Positions 19,324 through 27,585 of a DNA stretch of 64,000 nucleotides are shown piece by piece. The position numbers were made by a program, and so were the translations under genes. Under the pieces are notes generated by a model that ran no database searches, had not been told where the DNA came from, and saw nothing but the letters and a program-made list of their open reading frames with translations. Origin of the DNA: Akkermansia muciniphila. GTDB lineage: Bacteria > Verrucomicrobiota > Verrucomicrobiia > Verrucomicrobiales > Akkermansiaceae. The stretch spans positions 162,900 to 226,899 of the forward strand of contig CAMDCV010000001.1 in NCBI GenBank assembly GCA_945890645.1, given 5' to 3'. Numbering within the stretch: position 1 is the stretch's first letter; the number at the start of each line of letters is the position of its first letter.

Positions 19324-19340
19324 GCTGCGAGCATCGCTGC
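19324..19340. repeat. REP-like hairpin 1
   Basis: GCTGCGAGCATCGCTGC forms a seven-position stem with one mismatch around a 3-nt loop. It sits in the 149-bp gap between the LRR gene and the pseudopilin-like gene. It resembles dispersed palindromes, not a U-tailed terminator. Confidence 0.4.
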
Positions 19341-19441
19341 TTTGATTTCGCTTACCAATGCTCACAGAGTCGTGGAGGCGCAGAGGAGGGGCGTTTTCAT
19401 TGCGGATGGACAGGAGCAAAGTGTTACGTTAGTGAAATGGC

Positions 19442-20191
19442 ATGGACGAAAAAGAAGTGCTGAGCGAAGTAGACGTTGAGCGGGTTGCCAAAGAACAGGA
19501 GCACGTGCGTCGTGCTACCGATCAATCATTTGTTAAAAAATGTGTCGGGTGGTTTTTCGCCATTCTCATAATCACAGGACTTATCCTAATGGCCCCGTCA
19601 ATTTGCAGGCATAAGAGGCTGCGGGGCACGCAAGCACTCTCCAACTCCAAACAAGTTTATCTCGTGTTACTCGATTTTGAATCAGACTATGGCTATTTCC
19701 CTGACGATGCCAGTGCTTCAAGTGATCCGAGTTTGAGTCGTTTCAGAGGTAGCCACTCGAATGACTATCTGGGCCAGTTGATTGAAGGCGGGTATACAAA
19801 AAGTGAGGAAATTTTTTACGCTTATGACAAGCGATACAATCAACGACCTGATGATGTCATATCACCGTCCACGCTCATTTTGGAAAAAAACGAATGTGGA
19901 TTTTCCTATGTGATGGTGGAAGAAAATGGCAAGATTCGGGGAATGAGGACAAATGATCCTAGCGATTTACCCATACTATTGGCTCCTCTTGTGAACGAAT
20001 GGGGATCGTTTGAAAAAAATAGCTATGAAAAGCGAGGCGTGTATCTTCGGGTAGACGGTACTGCTCGACTTGAACCCTTGCGTTCATCCGATCAGAAAAT
20101 CAAGCTTTCATCGGGAAAAACATTATTCGAATCTGGCGCCGGCACGATGTGGGGGCACTTGAAACCAGTAGTCTTGCTACCGGATCGGTGA
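19442..20191 (+). CDS. Pseudopilin-like (type II secretion G-like) membrane protein
   Basis: A 249-residue protein. A charged N-terminus of about 33 residues precedes one membrane helix (WFFAILIITGLILMAPSI). Next comes a segment ALSNSKQVYLVLLDFESDYGYFP that resembles the post-helix region of Verrucomicrobia pseudopilin-like proteins. ECGFSYVM, LAPLV and GVYLRVDGTARLEPL further match that group as I remember it. It lacks a classical prepilin peptidase site right before the helix (KKCVGWF instead of G-F-T-L-x-E), so it may be a membrane-anchored derivative. Bracketed by two REP-like palindromes. Confidence 0.6.
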   Translation: MDEKEVLSEVDVERVAKEQEHVRRATDQSFVKKCVGWFFAILIITGLILMAPSICRHKRLRGTQALSNSKQVYLVLLDFESDYGYFPDDASASSDPSLSRFRGSHSNDYLGQLIEGGYTKSEEIFYAYDKRYNQRPDDVISPSTLILEKNECGFSYVMVEENGKIRGMRTNDPSDLPILLAPLVNEWGSFEKNSYEKRGVYLRVDGTARLEPLRSSDQKIKLSSGKTLFESGAGTMWGHLKPVVLLPDR

Positions 20192-20246
20192 GGATGTGAT
20201 TAGGTATGCTAACTTTTGTGATTGGTGAGAAGATGAAGAGAAAGAA

Positions 20247-20264
20247 GCCGACGAGGACGTCGGC
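20247..20264. repeat. REP-like hairpin 2
   Basis: GCCGACG (20247-20253) and CGTCGGC (20258-20264) form a perfect 7-bp stem with an AGGA loop, followed by GCGCCCGGG. The downstream sequence AAATTTTTCTTT (20280-20291) is only loosely U-rich. It could act as a terminator before the oxoacid dehydrogenase operon, but the GC-rich palindrome looks like a dispersed repeat. Confidence 0.45.
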
Positions 20265-20325
20265 GCGCCCGGGATGAGACAAATTTTTCTTTCCCCGTGA
20301 TGCACATCCTGCCTAACCTTGGCGC

Positions 20326-21345
20326 GTGACGGATCACGACACCCAGAACACCCAACGAACCGGTGCCGAATACGTTCGCGCCATGTATCGGGCGATGATT
20401 CAGGCGCGCTTGTTAGAAAACAAACTGTCTAGCCTTTACAAAGCCGGCAAGATCGTCGGCGGTGTTTACCTTGGCAAAGGGCAGGAAGCTGTGAGCGCGG
20501 CTCTTGGCTCGGCATTGATCCCGGGTCGCGATGTTTTTGCCCCACTGATCCGCGATCAGGCAGGTCGCACAGCTTTTGGCGAGCCGTTTATCGATTGCGC
20601 TCGTGCATATCTTGGTTCCGCTCTGGGACCGATGCGCGGTCGTGATGGCAATATTCACCGTGGTCGTCCGCGTGATGGCATGCTAGCCATGATCAGCCAC
20701 CTTGGTTCTGCTGTGGCGGTGGTGGCGGGTTCGTTGCTAGCGAAACGCTTGCAGGGGAATTTGTTAGGTGCCGTTGGTGCTACTTGCGTGGGTGATGGTG
20801 CGACCTCGACCGGTGCGTTTCACGAAGGCCTCAACCTCGCTGCCGTGGAAAAACTTCCTTTGGTGGTGATCGTGGCAAATAATCAATTCGCTTACTCAAC
20901 ACCGACCACACGCCAGTTCGCTTGTGCGGATTTGGTGGATCGTGCAAAAGGCTATGGAGTCACGGGTCATACTGTTGATGGCACAGACTTCCTTGCATGT
21001 GCGGGAGTGATAGGACATGCGGTAGAACTGGCGCGTGTGGGCGGTGGTCCGCAATTGATCGTAGCGCGACTCTTACGATTGAGCGGTCATGGTGAGCACG
21101 ACGACGGTTCGTATGTGCCAGATGCTGTCAAAGCGGGTGTCTATGGTCGTGATTGTATCGACGTCGCCGAGCAACAATTGTTAGAATTTCAAATCATGAG
21201 TGCAGAAGAAATCGCGGAGATTCGCGAGACTGCGACAATCGAAGTGCAAGCCGCCGTAGCTCAAGCGCAACAAGAACCCGTGCCCGATCCGTATCAGGAA
21301 GATTGGTGTGCCTTTAGTTCGAAACTATGTCAGCCTGAAACTTGA
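20326..21345 (+). CDS. pdhA: 2-oxoacid (pyruvate) dehydrogenase E1 alpha subunit
   Basis: A 339-residue thiamine-diphosphate-dependent E1 alpha. The TPP motif runs from GDGATSTGAFHEGLNLAAV to VVIVANNQFAYST (about 157-190), and the phosphorylation-loop region is RLSGHGEHDDGSYVPD. Together with E1 beta it decarboxylates pyruvate or a branched-chain 2-oxoacid and passes the acyl group to E2. The start is GTG at 20326. The next gene begins five bases after the stop. A branched-chain oxoacid substrate cannot be excluded from sequence. No E3 gene is in this operon. Confidence 0.9.
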   Translation: MTDHDTQNTQRTGAEYVRAMYRAMIQARLLENKLSSLYKAGKIVGGVYLGKGQEAVSAALGSALIPGRDVFAPLIRDQAGRTAFGEPFIDCARAYLGSALGPMRGRDGNIHRGRPRDGMLAMISHLGSAVAVVAGSLLAKRLQGNLLGAVGATCVGDGATSTGAFHEGLNLAAVEKLPLVVIVANNQFAYSTPTTRQFACADLVDRAKGYGVTGHTVDGTDFLACAGVIGHAVELARVGGGPQLIVARLLRLSGHGEHDDGSYVPDAVKAGVYGRDCIDVAEQQLLEFQIMSAEEIAEIRETATIEVQAAVAQAQQEPVPDPYQEDWCAFSSKLCQPET

Positions 21346-21350
21346 ACCGC

Positions 21351-22319
21351 ATGAGTGTAACTTACATCGATGCCATTCGCGAAGCACAGGAAACACTGTT
21401 GCGGGAAGACCCGCGGGTGTTTCTCTACGGGCAGGACATTGCGGCGTTTGGTGGTGCGTTCAAAGCGACCAAGGGGCTGGCGGAACTCTATCCCGACCGC
21501 GTTCTCGATGCCCCGATCAGTGAAGACGCGATGGCCGGCATGGCGATTGGTGCAGCTTTGCAAGGCATGCGCCCCATCATCGAAATGCAGTTCGCGGATT
21601 TCTCTTCGATCGCGTTCAATCAAATCGTCAATCACGCAGCGACGCATTTCTATCGCACGGGCATGCCAGTGCCGATCACCGTCCGCTTGCCCTCCGGCGG
21701 CACTGCCGGTTCGGGACCTTTTCACAGCCAAAGCATGGAAGCCATCTACGCGCACTACCCTGGTGTGGTGGTGGTGACGCCGGCCACCGTCGCCGATGCT
21801 TATTCGATGCTCATCGACTCTGTGAAACTCGATGACCCGGTCATTTTCTGCGAGCATAAATTTCTTTATCGCTGGCTTAAAGCGAAGTCGTTTCAAGGCG
21901 ATGGTCTGCCAATCGGGAAAGCCCGCATCACTCGTACGGGGCGTCATGCCACGGTGGTCACGTATAGCGCGATGGTGCACGAAGCCGTGCGCGCTGCCGA
22001 GCGTTTGCAAAAAGAATCTGGCTGGGAAATTGAAGTCGTCGATCTGCGCAGCGTCAAACCGCTCGATATCGATACAGTTCTCGCCAGTGTGGCGCGCACG
22101 GGCCGACTGCTCGCCCTCGGTGAAGCATTTCCTTGGGGTGGTGTAACGGCCGAGGTGGTGTCGCGCGTGGTGGCCGATGGTTTTCATTTGTTAGAAGCGC
22201 CGCCGATGCGTTTGAATTCACGCGACACACCCGTGCCGTATCATCCGAAGTTGTGGGCGGCACATCGTCCGACCCCCGAATCGATTTGTGATTCCCTGCG
22301 TAAACTTTTATCCTACTAA
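21351..22319 (+). CDS. pdhB: 2-oxoacid (pyruvate) dehydrogenase E1 beta subunit
   Basis: A 322-residue E1 beta of the alpha2beta2 type. It shows YGQDIAAFGGAFKATKGL, DAPISEDAMAGMAIGAAL, QFADFSSIAFNQIVNHAA and the C-terminal transketolase domain with VVDLRSVKPLDIDTV. The start ATG at 21351 (MSVTYIDAIREAQ) matches the family N-terminus; a TTG three codons upstream overlaps the E1 alpha stop. It forms the heterotetramer with the upstream subunit. The E2 gene begins six bases after the stop. Confidence 0.93.
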   Translation: MSVTYIDAIREAQETLLREDPRVFLYGQDIAAFGGAFKATKGLAELYPDRVLDAPISEDAMAGMAIGAALQGMRPIIEMQFADFSSIAFNQIVNHAATHFYRTGMPVPITVRLPSGGTAGSGPFHSQSMEAIYAHYPGVVVVTPATVADAYSMLIDSVKLDDPVIFCEHKFLYRWLKAKSFQGDGLPIGKARITRTGRHATVVTYSAMVHEAVRAAERLQKESGWEIEVVDLRSVKPLDIDTVLASVARTGRLLALGEAFPWGGVTAEVVSRVVADGFHLLEAPPMRLNSRDTPVPYHPKLWAAHRPTPESICDSLRKLLSY

Positions 22320-22324
22320 ACATT

Positions 22325-23569
22325 ATGCCTAGAGTTGCGATTGTCATGCCCCAGTTGGGCGAGTCCATAGCCGAAGCCACCGTGGTGCGCTTGATGGTGG
22401 GTGTGGGCAGTCCTGTGATCACTGACCAGGAAGTTATGGAAGTGGAAACGAACAAGGCGACCATGGGCGTGACGGCATTGTGTTCTGGCGTCTTGGAAGA
22501 GCTTCGTGCGGAGGAAGGCGTGAGTTATGCTGTCGGCACGATCCTCGGCATTCTGGAGGTTACTGAAGAAGAAGTGGCGCGCACGGGAGTGGATACTCTG
22601 GAATCGTTAGAAAAAAAACGGCAACAAGAAGCCAACGACGAGCAAAGCGTCAAGGGCGAGCAGAACTTGCACTTCGCGGTCGATGGCGATGGTTACGAAG
22701 AAGCGGCACCTCCTGAAATCGTGCCAAGTGTCCGCGGTCTCTCGGTGCCGACCGGCACGATGGGAGCGCATTACATATCGCCACGGATGCGCGCCCGTAT
22801 GGACGAGATGGGCTTGCGCGAAGCAGACCTGTCGGCGATCGTTGGCACGGGGGCCGGTGGTCGAGTTACTGTGGATGACTTAGAACGCTTTCTCGACTAC
22901 ATTCAAACTTGGCCGAGCAGTAATGCATCGCCGATGCGTCTCGCGGTGGCCGATGCGATGCGTCGGAGTTGGACACGTCCGCTGGCGACCGTCGGCACTT
23001 CGGTGGGGCTCGACAAATTGTTAGTGCATCGTCGCAATCAGATCAAAAAAGCGGGTCCCACACTCTATCTGCTTCGCGCGTTCGCGTTGGCGATCAAAGA
23101 GCAACCAGAAGTGGCGGGATTTCTCATCGGTGCCAAAGTCGTGCATCCGCGTTCCTTTGACATTGGAGTTGCGGTGGCGGTCGAAGATGGTGTGCTCGTT
23201 CCTGTGATTCGTCAGGTGGATCAAAAATCTCTCGTCGATCTTGTGCAAGAATACGATGACCTCGTCGATCGTTCGCGTCGTCGACGTTTGACCGAGGCTG
23301 ACACAAAAGGCGGCATCGCGACTGTCACCAATTTCGGCACTTTTGGTCTGACTTGGGGTACTCCAATTCCTTTGCCGAATGAAACTTTGATACTTGGGAT
23401 CGGTGCCGGTGTGAAGAAACCCGTGTGGAGCGAAACTCTCAGTGCCTTCGTACCAGCGACGGAAGCAGATTTAGAAATGACCTTTGATCACCGCGTTGTC
23501 GATGGCGGGGGCGCGGGTTTATTGCTACGTCGCATTGTGGCACTCTTGCAAGAGCCGGAGACCCTATAA
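22325..23569 (+). CDS. pdhC: 2-oxoacid dehydrogenase E2, dihydrolipoyl acyltransferase
   Basis: A 414-residue E2. Residues 1-80 form a lipoyl domain with the lipoylated Lys44 in ETNKATMG. Residues 80-145 are a charged linker. Residues about 149-189 form the peripheral subunit-binding domain (ISPRMRARMDEMGL ... GAGGRVTVDDL). Residues 200-414 form the acyltransferase core, with catalytic His in DHRVVDGGGAG near 388 and a GTVTNFGTFG-like strand (ATVTNFGTFGL). One lipoyl domain only. The E1 alpha, E1 beta, E2 order is a compact operon; E3 must be supplied from elsewhere. Confidence 0.93.
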   Translation: MPRVAIVMPQLGESIAEATVVRLMVGVGSPVITDQEVMEVETNKATMGVTALCSGVLEELRAEEGVSYAVGTILGILEVTEEEVARTGVDTLESLEKKRQQEANDEQSVKGEQNLHFAVDGDGYEEAAPPEIVPSVRGLSVPTGTMGAHYISPRMRARMDEMGLREADLSAIVGTGAGGRVTVDDLERFLDYIQTWPSSNASPMRLAVADAMRRSWTRPLATVGTSVGLDKLLVHRRNQIKKAGPTLYLLRAFALAIKEQPEVAGFLIGAKVVHPRSFDIGVAVAVEDGVLVPVIRQVDQKSLVDLVQEYDDLVDRSRRRRLTEADTKGGIATVTNFGTFGLTWGTPIPLPNETLILGIGAGVKKPVWSETLSAFVPATEADLEMTFDHRVVDGGGAGLLLRRIVALLQEPETL

Positions 23570-23624
23570 TCTAGTCGCAGATTGCACGCTTGCCAGATGG
23601 CATACGTCTTCCTACAATCCTTGC

Positions 23625-24704
23625 ATGCGATTTCTTGTTTCGATCCTTTTTTTACTCATCATTACGATGCTTCCCATGCGGGCGAATTCCCCTGCCGTGG
23701 TGAATGGTTTGCGCGACGAGTATAAAGCCAAGATGGAAGTGTGGACGCTGTCGATGCAAACTGCCACAACCCCGGAGGCGCAAGAAAAAATCTGGGCTCA
23801 GCGGCCTGATGCGACGGTATATGCCGCGAAAATGTGGACGATGTTGAAGCCTTCGCTGGCGCAAGACTGGACCATAGACCCAGCGGCATGGTTGTTAAAA
23901 TTAGTCTGCGCTTTTCCTACAGAAGGCCTGACGCCGGAATCCGTTGCCTTGCGCAGAGAAGTGATCGCGCAGGTTATGACAGCTGTGGAAAAGCAGCATA
24001 TTCGAAGTGCAAAGCTCGCTCCGATGTGCATGGGTTTGCTCGCGGTGCGTGATACTCTTTCGCTCAAGTTGTTAGAGCGTATTGAGAAGGAAAATCCGGA
24101 CCGCAGTGTGCAAGGTGTGGCAGCACTCGCGATTGCGATTTTGTTGCAAGACTTGAGTGAAGATGCCGATAACATGAAGCGTCGTTTGACATTAATTCGC
24201 AAGGCAATCATCGAAAGTGCGCATGTGGAGATCGATGGCATTACCGTTGCGAAAATGGCGGACGATCAACTCTACGTCATTCGGTATTTGACAAAAGGCC
24301 GCGTGGCGCCAGACATGGAAGGGATAGACGTGACAGGCCTCAAGGGCAAGCTTTCTGAGTTTGCAGGCAAAGTTGTGGTAATTCTGTTTTGGAACACTGC
24401 CATTCCTGATTACGAAAGGGTTTTGGAAATTCACAGCAAATTGGTCAAAAAAATGGAAGGCAAACCGTTTGTCTTAATTGGCGTCACCAATGATAGCGTG
24501 GCATCGCTGCGCTCGCTGCAAGCGGAGGGAACCATCTCATGGCGCAATTTTGTTGATACCAAAGGCGAACTGGCTCGCCAGTATCGCGTCCAAACACTGC
24601 CGTTTTGCTATGTGCTCGATCATGAACGCAAGATTCAATATTACGGCAATCCCGGTTCTTTTGTCGAACTCACGGCTGACGCGTTGGTGCTGGAAGCAAA
24701 GTGA
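23625..24704 (+). CDS. Secreted redoxin-like protein lacking the CxxC motif
   Basis: A 359-residue protein with a signal peptide (MRFLVSILFLLIITMLPMRA). A long helical region covers about residues 25-230. A C-terminal TlpA/AhpC-like thioredoxin-fold domain begins at KLSEFAGKVVVILFW and ends at VQTLPFCYVLDHERKI. Where active thioredoxins carry Cys-x-x-Cys after the first strand, this one has NTAIPDY, so the usual redox pair is missing. The cis-Pro segment (LPFCY) is kept. It is probably a periplasmic thioredoxin-fold protein with a binding or structural role. The in-frame upstream start at 23484 overlaps E2 and is not credible. Confidence 0.75.
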   Translation: MRFLVSILFLLIITMLPMRANSPAVVNGLRDEYKAKMEVWTLSMQTATTPEAQEKIWAQRPDATVYAAKMWTMLKPSLAQDWTIDPAAWLLKLVCAFPTEGLTPESVALRREVIAQVMTAVEKQHIRSAKLAPMCMGLLAVRDTLSLKLLERIEKENPDRSVQGVAALAIAILLQDLSEDADNMKRRLTLIRKAIIESAHVEIDGITVAKMADDQLYVIRYLTKGRVAPDMEGIDVTGLKGKLSEFAGKVVVILFWNTAIPDYERVLEIHSKLVKKMEGKPFVLIGVTNDSVASLRSLQAEGTISWRNFVDTKGELARQYRVQTLPFCYVLDHERKIQYYGNPGSFVELTADALVLEAK

Positions 24705-24780
24705 TTGGAATTTTTCCTACATTTTCTAGGGCCTGGCCACTTGCGCCAAGAGTGAAACTGAGTAAAATCATCGCGAACAT

Positions 24781-25509
24781 ATGATGACAACATTACTTTT
24801 GCAAACTACAGCGGCTCCCTTAGGGATCGGAATTGGCTATTGGGTCATTCTCGGCGGAACGATGCTGATGAGCTTCTTGATATCCTCGACTTTGAAGCGT
24901 CGGTTCAACCAGCACTCGCAAGTCCCATTGCGTGTGACAGGTGCGGAAGTGGCGGCCATGATGTTGCGCAGCCATGGCATCACCGATGTCAAAATTACAC
25001 AAGTCAATGGTCACCTCACTGACCATTATGACCCGATCAATAAAACAGTTAATTTGAGCGAGTCGGTCTATCACATGAACAATGTGGCAGCTGCTGCGGT
25101 AGCGGCTCACGAGTGCGGCCACGCCGTGCAGCACAAACAAGCATATGCGTGGCTGGGATTGCGTTCGCGCATGGTGCCCGTGGTGAGTATTGCGAGCCAA
25201 CTGATGAATGTCGTGATGTTGCTGGGATTTGTGGGAATGTTTGCCATGGGCAATGGCGCATTGCTGTGGGTGATCGTCGCCTGTCTTGCGGTCACCACTG
25301 CTTTCTCACTCGTGACCTTACCCGTGGAATTCGATGCAAGCCGTCGCGCCATGGTTTGGCTAGAAAGCAGTGGCCTCGCCAATAGTATGGAGCATGGTCG
25401 TGCCAAAAACGCTTTATTCTGGGCCGCAATGACGTATGTAGCCGCCGCAATTGGTTCCGCAGCGATGCTGATGTATTACTTGATGCAGTTGCTTGGCCGT
25501 CGGGAGTAA
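24781..25509 (+). CDS. Membrane zinc metallopeptidase, Zn_peptidase_2 family
   Basis: A 242-residue protein with helices at the N-terminus (IGYWVILGGTMLMSFLIS) and three more in the second half. The zinc site HECGHAVQH lies in AAAVAAHECGHAVQHKQAYAW. FDASRRAM is also characteristic of the YugP/Zn_peptidase_2 (DUF1385-unrelated, PF04298-type) group. It is probably an integral membrane protease of unknown substrate. The start is chosen at the first of two tandem ATGs. Single gene, in the same direction as its neighbours. Confidence 0.88.
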   Translation: MMTTLLLQTTAAPLGIGIGYWVILGGTMLMSFLISSTLKRRFNQHSQVPLRVTGAEVAAMMLRSHGITDVKITQVNGHLTDHYDPINKTVNLSESVYHMNNVAAAAVAAHECGHAVQHKQAYAWLGLRSRMVPVVSIASQLMNVVMLLGFVGMFAMGNGALLWVIVACLAVTTAFSLVTLPVEFDASRRAMVWLESSGLANSMEHGRAKNALFWAAMTYVAAAIGSAAMLMYYLMQLLGRRE

Positions 25510-25585
25510 AACGTGATTGCGCATCCGCCAGAGTAGCACATTTTTCTTGGCATCAGCGAGGGTGGCTGTTATCCCGCTTGTGGCA

Positions 25586-27055
25586 ATGCGTAACCTACTA
25601 GAGAATCCTGCTTGGAGCGAAGAAGATCTGGGCATTGCCATACCTGATTCGCTGCATGCCGTCTCGGTGTGTTTGCCAAATTGGAAAGCGGTGATCGATT
25701 ATGAAGAAGGTCGCGACCGCGTAGTGCGCAAAATGCGTGCGGGATATCCTCGGTTTTTTCGACATCCGGCAGTAGAGCGATTATTTGAAGTAGCAAAAAA
25801 GGAATTGGCCACTGATGGGCAATCGGTCGTGATCTTTCCTTCGCGTGTATCTGCTCAGCGTGCACAGCGTTTTGTTGAACGTCGTGCCGAAGTTGCCACG
25901 CGCATCGCCAGTTTTCATGGTCTGCAGGCACTGATCGTGCCAGATAAGGCCCACGCTGTGGCGCTGGATTATTGGCGTTTTTCAGGCGAAGTGGTGAGCA
26001 GTCGCCAGGCTGTGGACATCCTTGACGGAAATCCATTACCTTCGGGCCGCTCGAAAATTTTACGTGCGAAAATTGGTAAGATCATTGGTGTAGGCAAAGA
26101 CCAGATCTTTGTGTTTGCGAGTGGAATGGCTGCCTGCACTTCTGTTTTGCGCAGTTTGCCTGGCTTGCGCATGGGCAAGAAAACTTTACAAATCGAGTTT
26201 CCGTATGTCGATTGCCTTAAAGTGCAGGAAACCTTTGGCAATGGAGTCGTGTTTCTGAATCAAGGGGAAGGGGAGTCACTCGATGAAGCGTTGCACCGCG
26301 TCCGTCAGGGCGAGTTTGCCGGAGTGTTTCTCGAGGTCCCTAGTAACCCTCTGTTACGCACTGTGAATTTACCGTTGGTTGCAGAGGCCTGTCGATTAAG
26401 TGGCACGCCGTTGATCATCGATGACTCCACAGCTTGCCCCGGGAATGTTGACGTTTTGCGCTATGCGGATGTTGTTACTACTAGTCTAACCAAGTGGATT
26501 TCTGGTGCTGGCGACGTGATGGCTGGAATGGCCTGCGTGCGTGAGGACAGTCCTTTTAGTGCGGATTTTTCCGTATCGCTAGCCGGTGAAGTTTCCGAGT
26601 GTGCTCCATTGTATGCAGGCGACAGTCTGGCGTTGCTCTCGAACTTGCGCCATAGTGAGCCGCTTTGGAAAATTGCGAATGAGAGCGCTCTGGCTCTGGT
26701 CGGGCTGCTGCAATCACATGCGGCGGTTGACAAGGTATGGCATCCATCGGTTACCTGTCGTGCCGAATACGACACTGTTCGCAAGCCTGAAGGAGGCTAT
26801 GGTGGTTTGCTATCGTTTACTTTAAAAGCGCCGAAAAAAGCGCCGAAATTGTATGATGTTTTGCCTTTCAGCAAAGGTCCATCGTTCGGCACACCTTTTA
26901 CTTTAGTTTGCCCCTATACATTGCTGGCGCATTATCGCGAACTCCCATGGGCCGAAGGCTGCGGCGTTCCGAGCCACCTGTTGCGGGTCAGCGTGGGGTC
27001 AGAGGGCTCACAAGTGATCTGCGATGGCTTCGAAGCGGCACTGAACTCGCTTTGA
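25586..27055 (+). CDS. Cystathionine gamma-synthase-like PLP enzyme, STR2-type
   Basis: A 489-residue Cys/Met-metabolism PLP enzyme. The PLP lysine is in TTSLTKWISGAGDVMAG. The cofactor-binding region has FVFASGMAACTSVLRSL and PLIIDDSTACPGNVD. About 110 residues precede the usual domain; the motif PDSLHAVSVCLPNW ... YEEG ... GYPRFFRHP resembles the N-terminal part of fungal STR2-type cystathionine gamma-synthases. It probably acts in methionine or cysteine transsulfuration. The start is uncertain: TTG 25517, GTG 25562 or ATG 25586. Confidence 0.82.
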   Translation: MRNLLENPAWSEEDLGIAIPDSLHAVSVCLPNWKAVIDYEEGRDRVVRKMRAGYPRFFRHPAVERLFEVAKKELATDGQSVVIFPSRVSAQRAQRFVERRAEVATRIASFHGLQALIVPDKAHAVALDYWRFSGEVVSSRQAVDILDGNPLPSGRSKILRAKIGKIIGVGKDQIFVFASGMAACTSVLRSLPGLRMGKKTLQIEFPYVDCLKVQETFGNGVVFLNQGEGESLDEALHRVRQGEFAGVFLEVPSNPLLRTVNLPLVAEACRLSGTPLIIDDSTACPGNVDVLRYADVVTTSLTKWISGAGDVMAGMACVREDSPFSADFSVSLAGEVSECAPLYAGDSLALLSNLRHSEPLWKIANESALALVGLLQSHAAVDKVWHPSVTCRAEYDTVRKPEGGYGGLLSFTLKAPKKAPKLYDVLPFSKGPSFGTPFTLVCPYTLLAHYRELPWAEGCGVPSHLLRVSVGSEGSQVICDGFEAALNSL

Positions 27056-27130
27056 TGAGTGCTTTCGGAACCAACACAATTGGATTTTTTTAGTTGCACT
27101 GCTCTAAACGCTGATTTAGTATGAGCGTGC

Positions 27131-27355
27131 ATGAAAAAAACCTCTAAAGTCGTGATGAAAATCAACGATGACAATGAAAACCATCACCTGTGGAACAACC
27201 GCGGGATTTGGTGGTGTCATGTAACCATTCACAAATCCGATGCGACTTCGGAGAGAATGCGTTTTTCGTTGAAAACGAAGGACGTAGAAAAAGCCCGTGA
27301 GCGCCGCGACCGCATCTTTAAGAAGATCGCGGAAGTGTATGATATCGCTGCCTGA
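27131..27355 (+). CDS. Small protein resembling an integrase arm-binding domain
   Basis: A 74-residue basic protein (HHLWNNRGIWWCHVTIH, then RFSLKTKDVEKARERRDRIF). The pattern of a WW-containing beta strand followed by SLKTKDVEKAR is like the N-terminal arm-binding segment of tyrosine recombinases, but no catalytic domain follows in any frame. It may be a stand-alone DNA-binding protein or an integrase remnant. The ATG is preceded by a purine-poor leader. The 230 bp that follow, up to valS, contain no recognisable gene. Confidence 0.6.
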   Translation: MKKTSKVVMKINDDNENHHLWNNRGIWWCHVTIHKSDATSERMRFSLKTKDVEKARERRDRIFKKIAEVYDIAA

Positions 27356-27585
27356 GGCTATTTCATCATGATATTGTGAATAATTTATCGCGAAACATTC
27401 GTTTGTTTTGGGTTCTGGCCAGTTGTGTCTCAAATCATATAGTTGCCTACGACTCCAAAATCAAAAATTATACATCAACGATCATCAATTCGCCTCGTTG
27501 TTGCGAACGCTAGCCTTATTCTGCGCCTTCTTTGATAAACCCCGTGCTTTACAATTTTCCTTTGCTGTGGCAAGCGTGCCGGGCG

